The notes beneath the pieces were generated by a model. It worked only from the letters and a program-made list of their open reading frames with translations. It searched no databases and was not told the origin of the DNA. From the NCBI RefSeq assembly GCF_900102345.1, contig NZ_FNKB01000001.1:1240001-1304000 (forward strand): a stretch of 64,000 bases of DNA, written 5' to 3'. Position numbers and translations under genes: made by a program. The stretch is from Leucobacter chromiiresistens (GTDB lineage: Bacteria; Actinomycetota; Actinomycetes; Actinomycetales; Microbacteriaceae). Shown one piece after another: positions 16,296-29,486 of the stretch; position 1 is the first letter of the stretch; the number at the start of each line of letters is the position of its first letter.

Positions 16296-19200
16296 GTGGT
16301 TGCCGCACTCTATCGCCGATACCGGCCAGAAGCCTTCTCCGAGATGATCGGGCAGTCGCAGGTCACCGAACCTCTGATGACGGCCCTGCGCACCGGTCGC
16401 ATCGGGCACGCGTACCTGTTCAGCGGGCCGCGCGGGTGCGGCAAGACGACCTCGGCGCGTATTCTCGCCCGGTGCCTGAACTGCGCCGAGGGGCCGACCG
16501 ATTCGCCGTGCGGCGTGTGCGAGAGCTGCGTCGAGTTGAGCCGAGACGGGGGCGGATCGCTCGACGTCGTCGAGATCGACGCGGCGAGCCACGGCGGCGT
16601 CGACGACGCCCGAGACCTGCGCGAGCGCGCGGTCTTCGCCCCGGCCCGCGATCGCTTCAAGATCTTCATCATCGACGAGGCGCACATGGTGACGCCCGGC
16701 GGCTTCAACGCGCTCCTCAAGATCGTCGAAGAACCGCCGCCGCACGTGAAGTTCGTCTTCGCGACGACCGAGCCCGAGAAGGTCATCGGCACGATCCGCT
16801 CGCGCACTCATCACTATCCGTTCCGCCTCATCGCGCCCGGCACGCTCATCGACTACGTGCAGTCGCTCTGCGACAGCGAGGGGGTGCAGGTCGAGCCCGG
16901 CGTGCTTCCGCTCGTCGTCCGCGCGGGCGGCGGCTCCGTGCGCGACACGCTCTCGATCCTCGATCAGCTCATCGCGGGGTCCGAGACCGCACTGGTCACG
17001 GCGGAGCGCGCCGCGGGCCTGCTCGGTTTCACGCACGCCGAGCTGCTCGACGACGCCGTCGCGGCGCTCGGCGCGCACGACGCCGCAGCGGCGTTCCGGG
17101 CCGCCGACCGGGTGGTGCAGACCGGGCAGGATCCGCGGCGCTTCGTGGAGGATCTGCTCGAGCGCCTCCGCGACCTCATCGTGGTGAACGCGACGACCGT
17201 GGACGGCGCGGCCGCGATCTTCCGCGGCGTGCCGCAGGATCAGCTCAGCCGCATGTTCGAGCAGGCCCGCGCCTTCGGGCGGGGCGAGCTGTCGCGCATC
17301 GCCGACGTGGTGAGCGGGGCGCTCGACAAGATGGCGGGCGCCACCGCGCCTCGGCTGCAGCTCGAACTCATGATCGCCCGCGCGCTCGTGCACGCCCCCG
17401 ACGCCGGCGCGGGCGCAGCCCCCGCCTCCGTGCCGCAGGCCGCCCCGGCCGGTGCCGGGAACTCGGGCGCCGTGCACGCCGACGCCGGCAACCCGGGTGC
17501 TCGGAACGCGGGGGTTCGGAACACCGGCGCCGGCAACGCGGGTGCCAGCAGCGCAGGCGCCAGCGATGCAGGCCCGGGCGCTCCGGCTCCCGCGCCGCAG
17601 CACGAGTCCGACCCGCTCGCCGCCCTCGCTGCAGCCCGAAGCGCAGCCACGGAGCACACCGCGCCGTCTGCCGCGCCGACTGCCGCGCCGTCGGCGGCTC
17701 AGGCCCCCGCGACGGGCCCGTCGGCGCCGAACGCCGCCCAGACCGCAGCCTCGATCCGCGAGTTCCTGAACCAGGATGCGCAGGCGGCGCAGCCCGCCGA
17801 TACCGGGGCGACGCCGCAGACCGGCCCCGGAGCAGCTGCCGGTGGGCAGCCCACCGGCACGCCCGCGCCTCTGCCGGCTGCCGACCACGCCTCCGAAGGC
17901 GGCGGTGCGCCGCACCCGAATGAGGGCGCGGCGAAGTTCGGCCGGCCGATCTCGGCAGTGCTGAGCTCGGCGCAGATCGAGAGCATCGGCAGTGACGCTC
18001 CTGCGCCGCAAGCCCCGACGCCGACGGCACCGGCTCCCGCGGCACCGGCTTCCTCGGCACCGGCTTCCGCCGCGCCGGAGCGCGGAGCGGCGGCGCCCAC
18101 TGCGACCCCCGGCTCCGGGTCGTCCGAGACGCCGATCCCCGGAGGAGCACCGGGCCCCGAGTCCGACGCCGCACCGGCAGCCGACGCCGAGCCGACCGGC
18201 GGCGACGGCGCCGAGTCCGAGGCATCGGCCGGCGGGTACGAAGACCTCATGGAGGTGTGGCCCGACCTGCTCGAAGAGCTGCTCGAGCTCGACCGCGATG
18301 CCTGGAACGCCGTGCGCGTCGTCGCGCCGCTCGCGCTCGACGGCGACGTGCTCACGATCGGGCTCTCCTCCGAGTCCGATCTCGCCGCCTTCAAGTCGAC
18401 CGGCGCGGGCCCGCTGCGCGAAACCATCCTCTCCGCAGTCGGCATCAGCGTGAAGTACAAGCCGAAGCGCATGCCCGCAGGCGAGGCCGCACCCGGGCAC
18501 GGGGCCGCCCGCGAACCCTCCGCCGGCGCCGACGCAGAGGAGCCCCATCAAGCGGGGTCCGCACGCACCTCCGCCGCAGCAGCCCCGACGGCCCCGTCCG
18601 CCGCACCGGCGAATGCGGCCGGCGCCGCTGAGGCCGCACCAGACGCCGACGATCCGATGGTGCGCGCAGCGGCACGCCTGAGCGGCCTCGGGCCCGCACT
18701 CGCCGCACCCGCCTGGGCCGACCCCCAGCCCGATGCGGCTCCGGCACCGACGCGCGGCGGCGCAGCAGCTCCCGCGTCCTCCCCGGGGCTATCCGAATCG
18801 GCGCGCAGCGCCACCCAGTCCGACGGCACGGCGCCCGAGGTGAGCCCGCCCGCCGCCGTGGCGCCTGACGTCGCGGCAGCGCCGAGCGGGGCCGACCTCG
18901 ACGGCGCAGCGGCGCCGGGCGGGCCCGACCCCGACGCGGCGGCGGCGCCGGGCGGGACGGGCGCGGGGGAAGCGGCGCCGCGCATCCCCGACCCCGCGGC
19001 ATTCGGAGACCCGTACGCCGATGATCCCGGCGACGGCCCCGACGATGCGGGGGAGGGCGACCCGTACGCGGGCGCTCCCGGCGGCCCGGCCTCGGTTCAG
19101 CCCGATCCGACCGCCGCCGATCCGACCGCCCCCGCTCCGGCCGCCCCCGCCCCATCTCCGACCGCCCCCGCCCGGCCTGCGGCACCGATCTCGGCACCGG

Positions 19201-19340
19201 AGCCCGCCGAACCGGCGGCATCGCCCGCGTCTCCAGCTCCCCAGACGGCCCGACCCGCGTTCACGCGGTACGGCGAGGCCGTCGTGCGCGAGGTGCTCGG
19301 GGCGCGATTCGTCGAGGAGCGGCCGCTGCCGCAGCGATGA
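16296..19340 (+). CDS. dnaX: DNA polymerase III subunit gamma/tau
   Basis: Clamp-loader ATPase of 1014 residues. The AAA+ module (residues 1 to about 370) has ALYRRYRPEAFSEMIGQ, Walker A GPRGCGKTT, the Zn-binding cysteines (CLNCAE...CGVCESC), Walker B IFIIDEAHM and sensor 1 FATTEPEKV. Beyond residue 370 the protein is dominated by Ala/Pro/Gly-rich linkers, broken by one folded region (YEDLMEVWPDLLEELLELDRDAW..., about 648-730) that resembles the tau C-terminal domain. A degenerate Asn-Gly-Ala repeat occurs around 17450-17580. The total is long even for actinobacteria. GTG 16296 is chosen from the family N-terminus. Confidence 0.95.
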   Translation: MVAALYRRYRPEAFSEMIGQSQVTEPLMTALRTGRIGHAYLFSGPRGCGKTTSARILARCLNCAEGPTDSPCGVCESCVELSRDGGGSLDVVEIDAASHGGVDDARDLRERAVFAPARDRFKIFIIDEAHMVTPGGFNALLKIVEEPPPHVKFVFATTEPEKVIGTIRSRTHHYPFRLIAPGTLIDYVQSLCDSEGVQVEPGVLPLVVRAGGGSVRDTLSILDQLIAGSETALVTAERAAGLLGFTHAELLDDAVAALGAHDAAAAFRAADRVVQTGQDPRRFVEDLLERLRDLIVVNATTVDGAAAIFRGVPQDQLSRMFEQARAFGRGELSRIADVVSGALDKMAGATAPRLQLELMIARALVHAPDAGAGAAPASVPQAAPAGAGNSGAVHADAGNPGARNAGVRNTGAGNAGASSAGASDAGPGAPAPAPQHESDPLAALAAARSAATEHTAPSAAPTAAPSAAQAPATGPSAPNAAQTAASIREFLNQDAQAAQPADTGATPQTGPGAAAGGQPTGTPAPLPAADHASEGGGAPHPNEGAAKFGRPISAVLSSAQIESIGSDAPAPQAPTPTAPAPAAPASSAPASAAPERGAAAPTATPGSGSSETPIPGGAPGPESDAAPAADAEPTGGDGAESEASAGGYEDLMEVWPDLLEELLELDRDAWNAVRVVAPLALDGDVLTIGLSSESDLAAFKSTGAGPLRETILSAVGISVKYKPKRMPAGEAAPGHGAAREPSAGADAEEPHQAGSARTSAAAAPTAPSAAPANAAGAAEAAPDADDPMVRAAARLSGLGPALAAPAWADPQPDAAPAPTRGGAAAPASSPGLSESARSATQSDGTAPEVSPPAAVAPDVAAAPSGADLDGAAAPGGPDPDAAAAPGGTGAGEAAPRIPDPAAFGDPYADDPGDGPDDAGEGDPYAGAPGGPASVQPDPTAADPTAPAPAAPAPSPTAPARPAAPISAPEPAEPAASPASPAPQTARPAFTRYGEAVVREVLGARFVEERPLPQR

Positions 19341-19415
19341 GCGGCCCAGCAGTCTCGCGACTAAGGTGTGTGCTGAACGGCGCATGTCACGTCGTCAATC
19401 CGAGGAGGACCTAGC

Positions 19416-20012
19416 GTGTACGACGGCATCGTCCAAGACCTGATCGACGAGTTCGGCCGGCTCCCGGGCATCGGCCCGAAATCGGCGCAGCGCATCGCGT
19501 TCCACATTCTGCAGACGCAGAACTTCGACGTGTCGAAACTCGCCGAACTGCTGAGCGAGGTGCGCGAGAAGGTGCGCTTCTGCGAGGTGTGCGGCAACCT
19601 CACCGAGCACGAGCGCTGCTCGATCTGCCGCGACCCGCGGCGAGATGAGAGCCTCATCTGCGTCGTCGAGGAGCCGAAAGACGTCGTCGCGATCGAGCGC
19701 ACCCGGCAGTTCCGCGGGCTCTACCACGTGCTCGGCGGGGCGATCAGCCCGATCGACGGCATCGGGCCCGACGATCTCAGCATCCCGGCGCTCATGCGCC
19801 GCATCGGCGAATCGCAGGTGCAGGAGGTGATCATCGCGACCGACCCCAACCTCGAGGGGGAGGCCACGGCCGCGTACCTCTCGCGCCTGCTGACGGCCAT
19901 CGAGGTGCCGGTCTCGCGACTCGCGTCGGGCCTGCCGGTGGGCGGCGACCTCGAGTTCGCCGACGAGGTGACCCTCGGCCGCGCCTTCGAGGGCCGACGT
20001 AAAGTGGAGTAA
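19416..20012 (+). CDS. recR: Recombination protein RecR
   Basis: A 198-residue recombination mediator that acts with RecF/RecO in loading RecA at gaps. It contains the helix-hairpin-helix ([19 protein letters not shown]), the four-cysteine zinc finger (CEVCGN...CSIC, about residues 55-70), and a TOPRIM domain ([17 protein letters not shown]...). GTG 19416 has a strong AGGAGG at 19403-19408. It follows dnaX after 75 bases, the usual dnaX-recR arrangement. Confidence 0.96.
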   Translation: MYDGIVQDLIDEFGRLPGIGPKSAQRIAFHILQTQNFDVSKLAELLSEVREKVRFCEVCGNLTEHERCSICRDPRRDESLICVVEEPKDVVAIERTRQFRGLYHVLGGAISPIDGIGPDDLSIPALMRRIGESQVQEVIIATDPNLEGEATAAYLSRLLTAIEVPVSRLASGLPVGGDLEFADEVTLGRAFEGRRKVE

Positions 20013-20043
20013 CCCGGTGACATCAGCCGAATACGGGTTCCGG

Positions 20044-20049
20044 TAGACT
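20044..20049 (+). promoter_or_regulatory. Candidate -10 element of lysC-asd
   Basis: TAGACT lies 34 bases before the lysC start, in the short recR-lysC gap. A GTGACA upstream is spaced too far (21 bases) to be a standard -35. Confidence 0.4.
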
Positions 20050-20083
20050 GAGCGTTCGGCTCGGATATTCAGGAGGAACCCGC

Positions 20084-22458
<2,375 letters not shown>

Positions 22459-22488
22459 CCGCGCGCACGCCTGTCGCGGGCGCAACGG

Positions 22489-22533
22489 CGAACGGCCCCG
22501 GGAATCGGTGATACCGAATCCCGGGGCCGTTCG
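22489..22533. terminator. Bidirectional terminator between asd and metallophosphoesterase gene
   Basis: A 21-base-pair stem with one mismatch (CGAACGGCCCCGGGA...) and a three-base loop lies between convergent genes. There is no T-run. Confidence 0.7.
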
Positions 22534-22556
22534 CGCGTCTCCCGTGCGAGCGCGCG

Positions 22557-23585
22557 CTACGCCGATTCGAGGGTGAGCAGCGACGCCTCCGGTCGGCAGG
22601 CGAACCGCACCGGCGCGTAGATCGAGTTGCCGAGACCCGCGCTCACGTTCAGGAAAGCGGCGCGGTGCGCATCGAACCAGACGCTCAGGCCGCGCGCCTG
22701 CTCCGTCGGAAGGTCGCAGTTCGCCGTGAGCGCTCCGACGCCCGGCACGCGCACCTGGCCGCCGTGGGTGTGCCCGGCGAGCATCACGTCGGATCCGGCC
22801 GTCAGTAGCGCTCCCAGGGCCTCCTGGTAGGGCGCGTGCACCACTCCGAGGCGCACGGGCGCAGACTCGGCGGATGCAGCATCGGCGGCTGCAGCGTCGA
22901 CGGCTGCAGCGTCGACGGCCGCAGAGTCGACGGCCGCGCCGTCCATTGCGCCGCCCGCCTTCGCGGGTGCCTCCGAGAACGTGCGGGCCGCCGCGGCGCG
23001 CATGCGGTCGGCGTCGTCGTACCCGATGTGCGGGTCGTTCAGGCCGATGCACTCGAAGCGCGTGCCTCGGATCGTGAGCTGCGCCGCGCTGTTGTTGAGA
23101 TCGATGGCGCCCAGGTCGGTGAGCCCGCGCGTGATCGCGGCGTTGTCGAGATCGGGGGTGCGAGTGCTGCGCCGGCTCGACTCGACGAGGTACTTGAGCG
23201 GGTTCTTGAACAGCGGGCCGTAGTAGTCGTTCGACCCGTGCACGAACACGGTCGGCGTGCCCTCCACGACGGGGCGCAGCGCGTGCAGCAGTGCCGGAAG
23301 GGCCTCGCGGTGCCCCATGAGGTCGCCCGTCAGCACCACGAGGTCGGGGCGGAGCTCCGCCAGGGAGCGCACCCAGTCGACCTTCTGCGCCTGCCAGGGG
23401 GCGAGGTGCAGATCCGAGAGCTGCAGCACCCGAACCGGCGTGCGCGACTCCGGCAGCACCGGCAGCGTGTGCCGGCGCAGCGTGAACAGCCGGCGTTCGA
23501 TCAGCGTGGACCAGGTCAGTACGCCGACGGCGGCCGCTCCGAGAACGGCCGCCGTCGAGCGTGCGGGATGCAGTGCCAAGCTCAA
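22557..23585 (-). CDS. Metallophosphoesterase (YaeI/YkuE-like), membrane-anchored
   Basis: A 342-residue calcineurin-like phosphoesterase. An N-terminal hydrophobic segment (about residues 11-27) anchors it. Metal-binding motifs are LQLSDLHL (DxH), LTGDLMG (GD), HGSNDYYG (GN/D-like, normally GNHD) and LAGHTHGGQ (GHxH). Between the third and fourth motifs is a low-complexity insert of about 33 residues rich in Ala-Ala-Val-Asp repeats (22866-22950). The start is TTG 23585, which overlaps the stop of the PBP gene (TTGA), implying coupling to cell-wall synthesis. Confidence 0.85.
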   Translation of the reverse strand: MSLALHPARSTAAVLGAAAVGVLTWSTLIERRLFTLRRHTLPVLPESRTPVRVLQLSDLHLAPWQAQKVDWVRSLAELRPDLVVLTGDLMGHREALPALLHALRPVVEGTPTVFVHGSNDYYGPLFKNPLKYLVESSRRSTRTPDLDNAAITRGLTDLGAIDLNNSAAQLTIRGTRFECIGLNDPHIGYDDADRMRAAAARTFSEAPAKAGGAMDGAAVDSAAVDAAAVDAAAADAASAESAPVRLGVVHAPYQEALGALLTAGSDVMLAGHTHGGQVRVPGVGALTANCDLPTEQARGLSVWFDAHRAAFLNVSAGLGNSIYAPVRFACRPEASLLTLESA

Positions 23586-26278
23586 TCCTTCTTGCTGCAG
23601 GCGAGGGTGAGTGTGACGGTGTCGCTGCGGTTCGCCTCGCTGCCGCTGTCGGGGCTCACCGACACCACCTTGTTCGACTTGGGGTTCGAGCTGCTGCCCG
23701 TGCCGCAGGCGAACTCCACGCTGCCGAACCCGGCGCCGTTCAACGCCGACTTCGCGTTGTTGCCCGTCTGGCCGACGAGTCCGTCGGGAATCTTCGAGGC
23801 CTTGCCGTTGCTGCGGTAGAGCGTCACGCCGGCGCCGAGACCGGCCGATGCGCCCGCCTCCGGGTCGGTGCGGGCCGCACGGCCCTCGGACTCGCTGGAG
23901 TCGACCTCTCCGCCGTCGCTCACCGAGAAGCCGAGCTGCGTCAGCATTCCCGTCGCCTCCTCGAACGTCTTGCCCTTCACATCGGGCACCGTGACCATCG
24001 TCTGGCGGATCGCGGCCTCGTCGGGCTGGGGGAACGGATCCCCGCCGTACTTCGCATCGGCGGTGTTCATGATGGCGGGCCAGATCGTCTGATCGGCGTA
24101 CATCAGGTTGCCGAAGCCCATCGTCGATACGCGGGAGCAGCTGTCGGGATTGTTGGGGTCGGAGCAGTACGGGTCGGCGTTGCCCACCCAGGTCGCGGTC
24201 GCGACCTTCGTGCTCGCCCCGACGGTCCAGTTGTCGATGACGTCATCGGTGGTGCCCGTCTTCGCGAGGTGCGGCACACCGGTCGACGACAGCGCGTGGT
24301 CCGCGAGCCCGCGGGTCACCGCGTTCTCGAGCGCGAAGGCGACACCGGCGGCTACTTCGGGCGCGATGGCCTGCGAGCACTCGCTCTTCGTGAAGGGCAC
24401 CTGATTGCCCGCGTCGTCGACGATCGACTCGATCGGCACGGGCGTGCAGACGGTGCCGTCGCCGGCGAACGCGCCGTACGCCGCGGCCATCGTGATGGGG
24501 GCGATCTCGTCGACGCCGCCGTACGTGTTCGAGGGCACCATCGAGAGGTCGCGCGGGCTGTTGGTGAGCGTGGGCACCTTCGTCTTGCCGAGCTGATCCG
24601 GCGCGACCATCCCCTGATCGATCTCCTCCTGCGACCACACGGGCAGGTCGGAGGCGCGGTGGATGCCGAGCGCGCGGGCCGTCTCGAAGGTGCCGCACAG
24701 ATCCATCTTCTGCTGCATCGAGACGATACCGCCGTTGATGGAGTTCGCGATCGTCGTCAGCACCGACTGATTGCCCTTGATGCCCTCGTTGTCGTTCGAG
24801 AAGTCGAACGTGCCGTAGCTGTACACGCCGTCGGGCATGCAGCTCGCCTGGAACGACTGCAGGGGCACGCCCTTGCGGCTGTTCACATTGACGATGTCGC
24901 GCACCGAATGGCCGGTGCGGATCCACTCGGCGAGGGTGATCGGCTTGAACGTCGAGCCGACCTGGAAGCCGCTCGAGCCGCCGAGCTCCTCATCCGTGTT
25001 GTAGTTCACGGTGGTGTACTCGGGGTGCTCCTTCAAGAACGACTCGGCGTTGTTGAACGGCCGGTTCTGCACCATGGCGCGCACCTTGCCGGTGCCCACC
25101 TCCACGCTGCTCGACGCCGAGCCGACCTTGATGCCCTCCATGAGCGCGGGCACCGTGTTGCGGGTCGCCTCGTTGCCGGCCGCCTGCATGTCGAGGTCGA
25201 TCGTCGTGTAGATCTTGTACCCGCCGCGGCTGAAGTTGAACTCGCGCTCGGTGGGGGTGTCGCCGAAGTTGGGGTCGGCCTTGATGTACCGCTGCACGTA
25301 GTCGCAGAACGCGCCGAGCCCGTGGTTCTGCTCCGCGACGTTGCAGCCCTGCACGCGCGGCGTGATGTTCGGGGTCACCGGCGTCGCGAAGGCCTCGTCG
25401 TACTGGGCCTGCGTGATCTTGCCGTGGTTGAGCATGCTGCCGAGAATCTTGTTGCGCCGCTCGGTGTTCGCCGGAATGTTCTCCTCGACGTCGATCTGCA
25501 GCTCCGACGGGTTGTTCACGATCGCGACGAGGCTCGCCGACTCCGCGAGCGTCAGGTCGGCCGAAGTCTTGCCGTAGTAGTACTTCGCCGCCGACTCGAT
25601 GCCGTAGATCTGGCGGCCGAACAGCGCGATGTTCAGGTACCCGAGCAGGATCTCGTCCTTCGGGTACTTCTTCTCGATGGAGATCGCGTACTTCATCTCC
25701 TTGAGCTTGCGATCCACATCCTGGCGCATCGCGTCCTCATAGGCCTCCTTCTGCGCCTCCTTGTCGGGGATCGCGATGGCCTCCTGGATGAGCACGTTGC
25801 GCACGTACTGCATGGTGATGGTCGAGGCGCCCGAGAGGTTCTGGCCCGCGGCGTTCTGCAGCACCGCTCGCGCCGTCGAGAGCACGTCGACACCGCCGTG
25901 GGTGTAGAAGCGCGGATCCTCCTCGGCGACCGCCGCATCCTTGACGAACTGCGGAATCTGATCCCAGCTCAGCGTCTCGCGATCCTGATCGTAGAACGTG
26001 GCGATCTCGATCTGCTTGCCGTCGTTGGCCGTCGCGTAGATCGACGACGGCTCCGCGAGCTTGCCGGGATCGAGATGGTCGGGGAGGCTCTCGAAGATGC
26101 CGACCGCCGATTTCGTGGCGGTGCCGCTCAGGGCCACGACCGGGGTCACCGCTGCGGTGAGGAGCACGCCGGCGATCACGCTCATGGCGAGCGCGCCGAG
26201 GAGCCCCGCGAGGGCCCCTCCTGCGGTGCGCGGTTTCTGCGAGCGCACGCGCGAAGACTGAGATGTCTGACGGGTCAT
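23582..26278 (-). CDS. Class A penicillin-binding protein with PASTA repeats
   Basis: Bifunctional peptidoglycan synthase, 898 residues. A transmembrane segment (about 20-50) is followed by the glycosyltransferase domain (AVAEEDPRFYTHGGVD, ASTITMQYVRN), then the transpeptidase domain with catalytic STFK, SIN and KTGTT motifs. The C-terminus carries two PASTA repeats (TVPDVKGKTFEEATGML... and IPDGLVGQTGNNAKSAL...), as in actinobacterial PonA-type proteins. I chose ATG 26278, seven bases after a TACCCT -10-like sequence; a TTG ten codons upstream (26308) is possible. The phosphoesterase gene follows with a shared base. Confidence 0.93.
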   Translation of the reverse strand: MTRQTSQSSRVRSQKPRTAGGALAGLLGALAMSVIAGVLLTAAVTPVVALSGTATKSAVGIFESLPDHLDPGKLAEPSSIYATANDGKQIEIATFYDQDRETLSWDQIPQFVKDAAVAEEDPRFYTHGGVDVLSTARAVLQNAAGQNLSGASTITMQYVRNVLIQEAIAIPDKEAQKEAYEDAMRQDVDRKLKEMKYAISIEKKYPKDEILLGYLNIALFGRQIYGIESAAKYYYGKTSADLTLAESASLVAIVNNPSELQIDVEENIPANTERRNKILGSMLNHGKITQAQYDEAFATPVTPNITPRVQGCNVAEQNHGLGAFCDYVQRYIKADPNFGDTPTEREFNFSRGGYKIYTTIDLDMQAAGNEATRNTVPALMEGIKVGSASSSVEVGTGKVRAMVQNRPFNNAESFLKEHPEYTTVNYNTDEELGGSSGFQVGSTFKPITLAEWIRTGHSVRDIVNVNSRKGVPLQSFQASCMPDGVYSYGTFDFSNDNEGIKGNQSVLTTIANSINGGIVSMQQKMDLCGTFETARALGIHRASDLPVWSQEEIDQGMVAPDQLGKTKVPTLTNSPRDLSMVPSNTYGGVDEIAPITMAAAYGAFAGDGTVCTPVPIESIVDDAGNQVPFTKSECSQAIAPEVAAGVAFALENAVTRGLADHALSSTGVPHLAKTGTTDDVIDNWTVGASTKVATATWVGNADPYCSDPNNPDSCSRVSTMGFGNLMYADQTIWPAIMNTADAKYGGDPFPQPDEAAIRQTMVTVPDVKGKTFEEATGMLTQLGFSVSDGGEVDSSESEGRAARTDPEAGASAGLGAGVTLYRSNGKASKIPDGLVGQTGNNAKSALNGAGFGSVEFACGTGSSSNPKSNKVVSVSPDSGSEANRSDTVTLTLACSKKD

Positions 26279-26389
26279 AGAATCAAGGGTAAGCGACGTT
26301 GCTGACAAAACAGCAACGCGCCCGTCCGCGCTGCGACGACGCCGATCGTCGGCACGCGTGAAAGAACGTCAACCGAGGGAGATCCGCAC

Positions 26390-26563
26390 GTGAGTGAATC
26401 CACCGAAGCCGCCCCGACCTGGGAGTACTTCGTGACGCCGCTGCTGCTGCACAACGAGGCGCAGATTCTGAACAACTGGGGCTCCCAGGGCTGGGAGCTC
26501 GTGCAGATCATCGAGGGCCCCGCCGGCGGCAACGTCGCCTATATGAAGAAGAGGAAGGCCTGA
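26390..26563 (+). CDS. DUF4177-like small protein
   Basis: A 57-residue protein (MSESTEAAPTWEYFVTPLL..., with NNWGSQGWELVQI) whose WEYFVTPLL and GWELVQI patterns are typical of small DUF4177-type actinobacterial proteins of unknown function. GTG 26390 is preceded by GAGGGAG. It lies one base before the RidA gene, so the two are co-translated. Confidence 0.75.
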   Translation: MSESTEAAPTWEYFVTPLLLHNEAQILNNWGSQGWELVQIIEGPAGGNVAYMKKRKA

Positions 26564-26564
26564 C

Positions 26565-27041
26565 ATGGCATCTGTGATCGAGGATCGACTGCGCGAACTG
26601 GGGTACGAGGTTCCCGAGGTGCCCGCCGCCGTCGCCGCCTACGTGCCCGCGCTGCGCGACGGCGACTACGTCTACACCGCCGGTCAGCTCCCGTTCGTGA
26701 ACGGCGCGCTGCCCGAGACGGGCAAGGTGGGCGCGGGCGACGGGCTCGTGCCGCCCGAGCGGGCCGAGGAGCTCGCGCAGCTCTGCGCGCTGAACGCCCT
26801 CGCGGCGGCTCGCGGCGTGATCGGGTCGCTCGACAAGATCTCGCAGGTCGTGAAGGTGACCGCCTTCGTCGCGTCCGATCCGTCGTTCACCGGCCAGCCC
26901 GCCGTGGCGAACGGGGCCTCGATGTTCCTGGGCCGCGTCTTCGGCGACCTCGGCATCCACGTGCGCTCCGCAGTCGGCGTCGCGGTGCTCCCGCTCGACG
27001 CCCCCGTCGAGATCGAGTTCGTCTTCAAGGTTGAGGAGTGA
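26565..27041 (+). CDS. RidA family protein (YjgF/Rid)
   Basis: A 158-residue Rid protein, a small trimeric fold that hydrolyses reactive enamines/imines released by PLP enzymes. The pattern VYTAGQLPFVNGALPETGKVG...NALAAARGVIGSLDKISQVVKVTAFVAS is characteristic. The C-terminal arginine of the catalytic site appears in HVRSAVGVAVLP. The ATG is one base after the upstream stop. This longer type often sits next to DUF4177-like genes in actinobacteria; its substrate is unknown. Confidence 0.9.
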   Translation: MASVIEDRLRELGYEVPEVPAAVAAYVPALRDGDYVYTAGQLPFVNGALPETGKVGAGDGLVPPERAEELAQLCALNALAAARGVIGSLDKISQVVKVTAFVASDPSFTGQPAVANGASMFLGRVFGDLGIHVRSAVGVAVLPLDAPVEIEFVFKVEE

Positions 27042-27114
27042 GGCGCAGCGCGCAGCGCTGACGTCTCACCCGCACCGGCACCCGCACGCGTCGGCGGGCA
27101 CCGCGTCGACACGG

Positions 27115-27150
27115 CAGAGGCCGGGCACCCCATCCGGGGGCCGGCCTCTG
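27115..27150. terminator. Hairpin terminator between convergent ridA-like gene and acs
   Basis: CAGAGGCCGG (27115-27124) pairs with CCGGCCTCTG (27141-27150) across a GC-rich loop. It lies between convergent genes and has no T-run. Confidence 0.6.
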
Positions 27151-27190
27151 TCGTGCGAGCGGCCCGCGGCGCAGACGCCGCGCCGCCCGA

Positions 27191-29179
<1,989 letters not shown>

Positions 29180-29486
29180 TGACGCCCTTATCTTCGATCG
29201 ATTTCCGGGGCGATCGCTCGCACCCGGCCCCCTTCAGTCGCGCACGGGGTCCGTAACACTCCCGAAACGCAGATCCAGGCTATACCTTTCGTGCGGCTCG
29301 GTTCATCTCGGGCGCCGATCGCGGTGCGGCGGGGGAGTCGCGGCGCGGGCTGCGGTGGAGTGCGGCCGGGTCGCTTCTGGGTCGGATCGCCGCTCACATC
29401 GTCGGCGGCGGCGCAAGGCTGCAGGGTTCTGCACCGAATCCGTGCAGTGCCCCCGCGAGGCGGAGCATCCCTGCTCGAATGGCCGC
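29180..29486. other. Divergent intergenic region, acs / tadA
   Basis: About 307 bases between divergent genes. On the minus strand a TATAGCCT sequence (near 29280) could serve as the acs -10. On the plus strand TCGAAT lies six bases before the tadA ATG. I saw no cyclic-AMP-receptor (TGTGA-N6-TCACA) site and no small gene. Confidence 0.4.

Noticed and set aside
16071-18551. 826-codon minus-strand frame opposite dnaX
   Set aside because: Made of Arg/Gly/Cys-rich sequence mirroring the Ala/Pro linkers; no motifs or ribosome site. A shadow.
23561-26305. 914-codon plus-strand frame opposite the penicillin-binding protein
   Set aside because: The minus strand has complete transglycosylase, transpeptidase and PASTA motifs; the plus frame has none.
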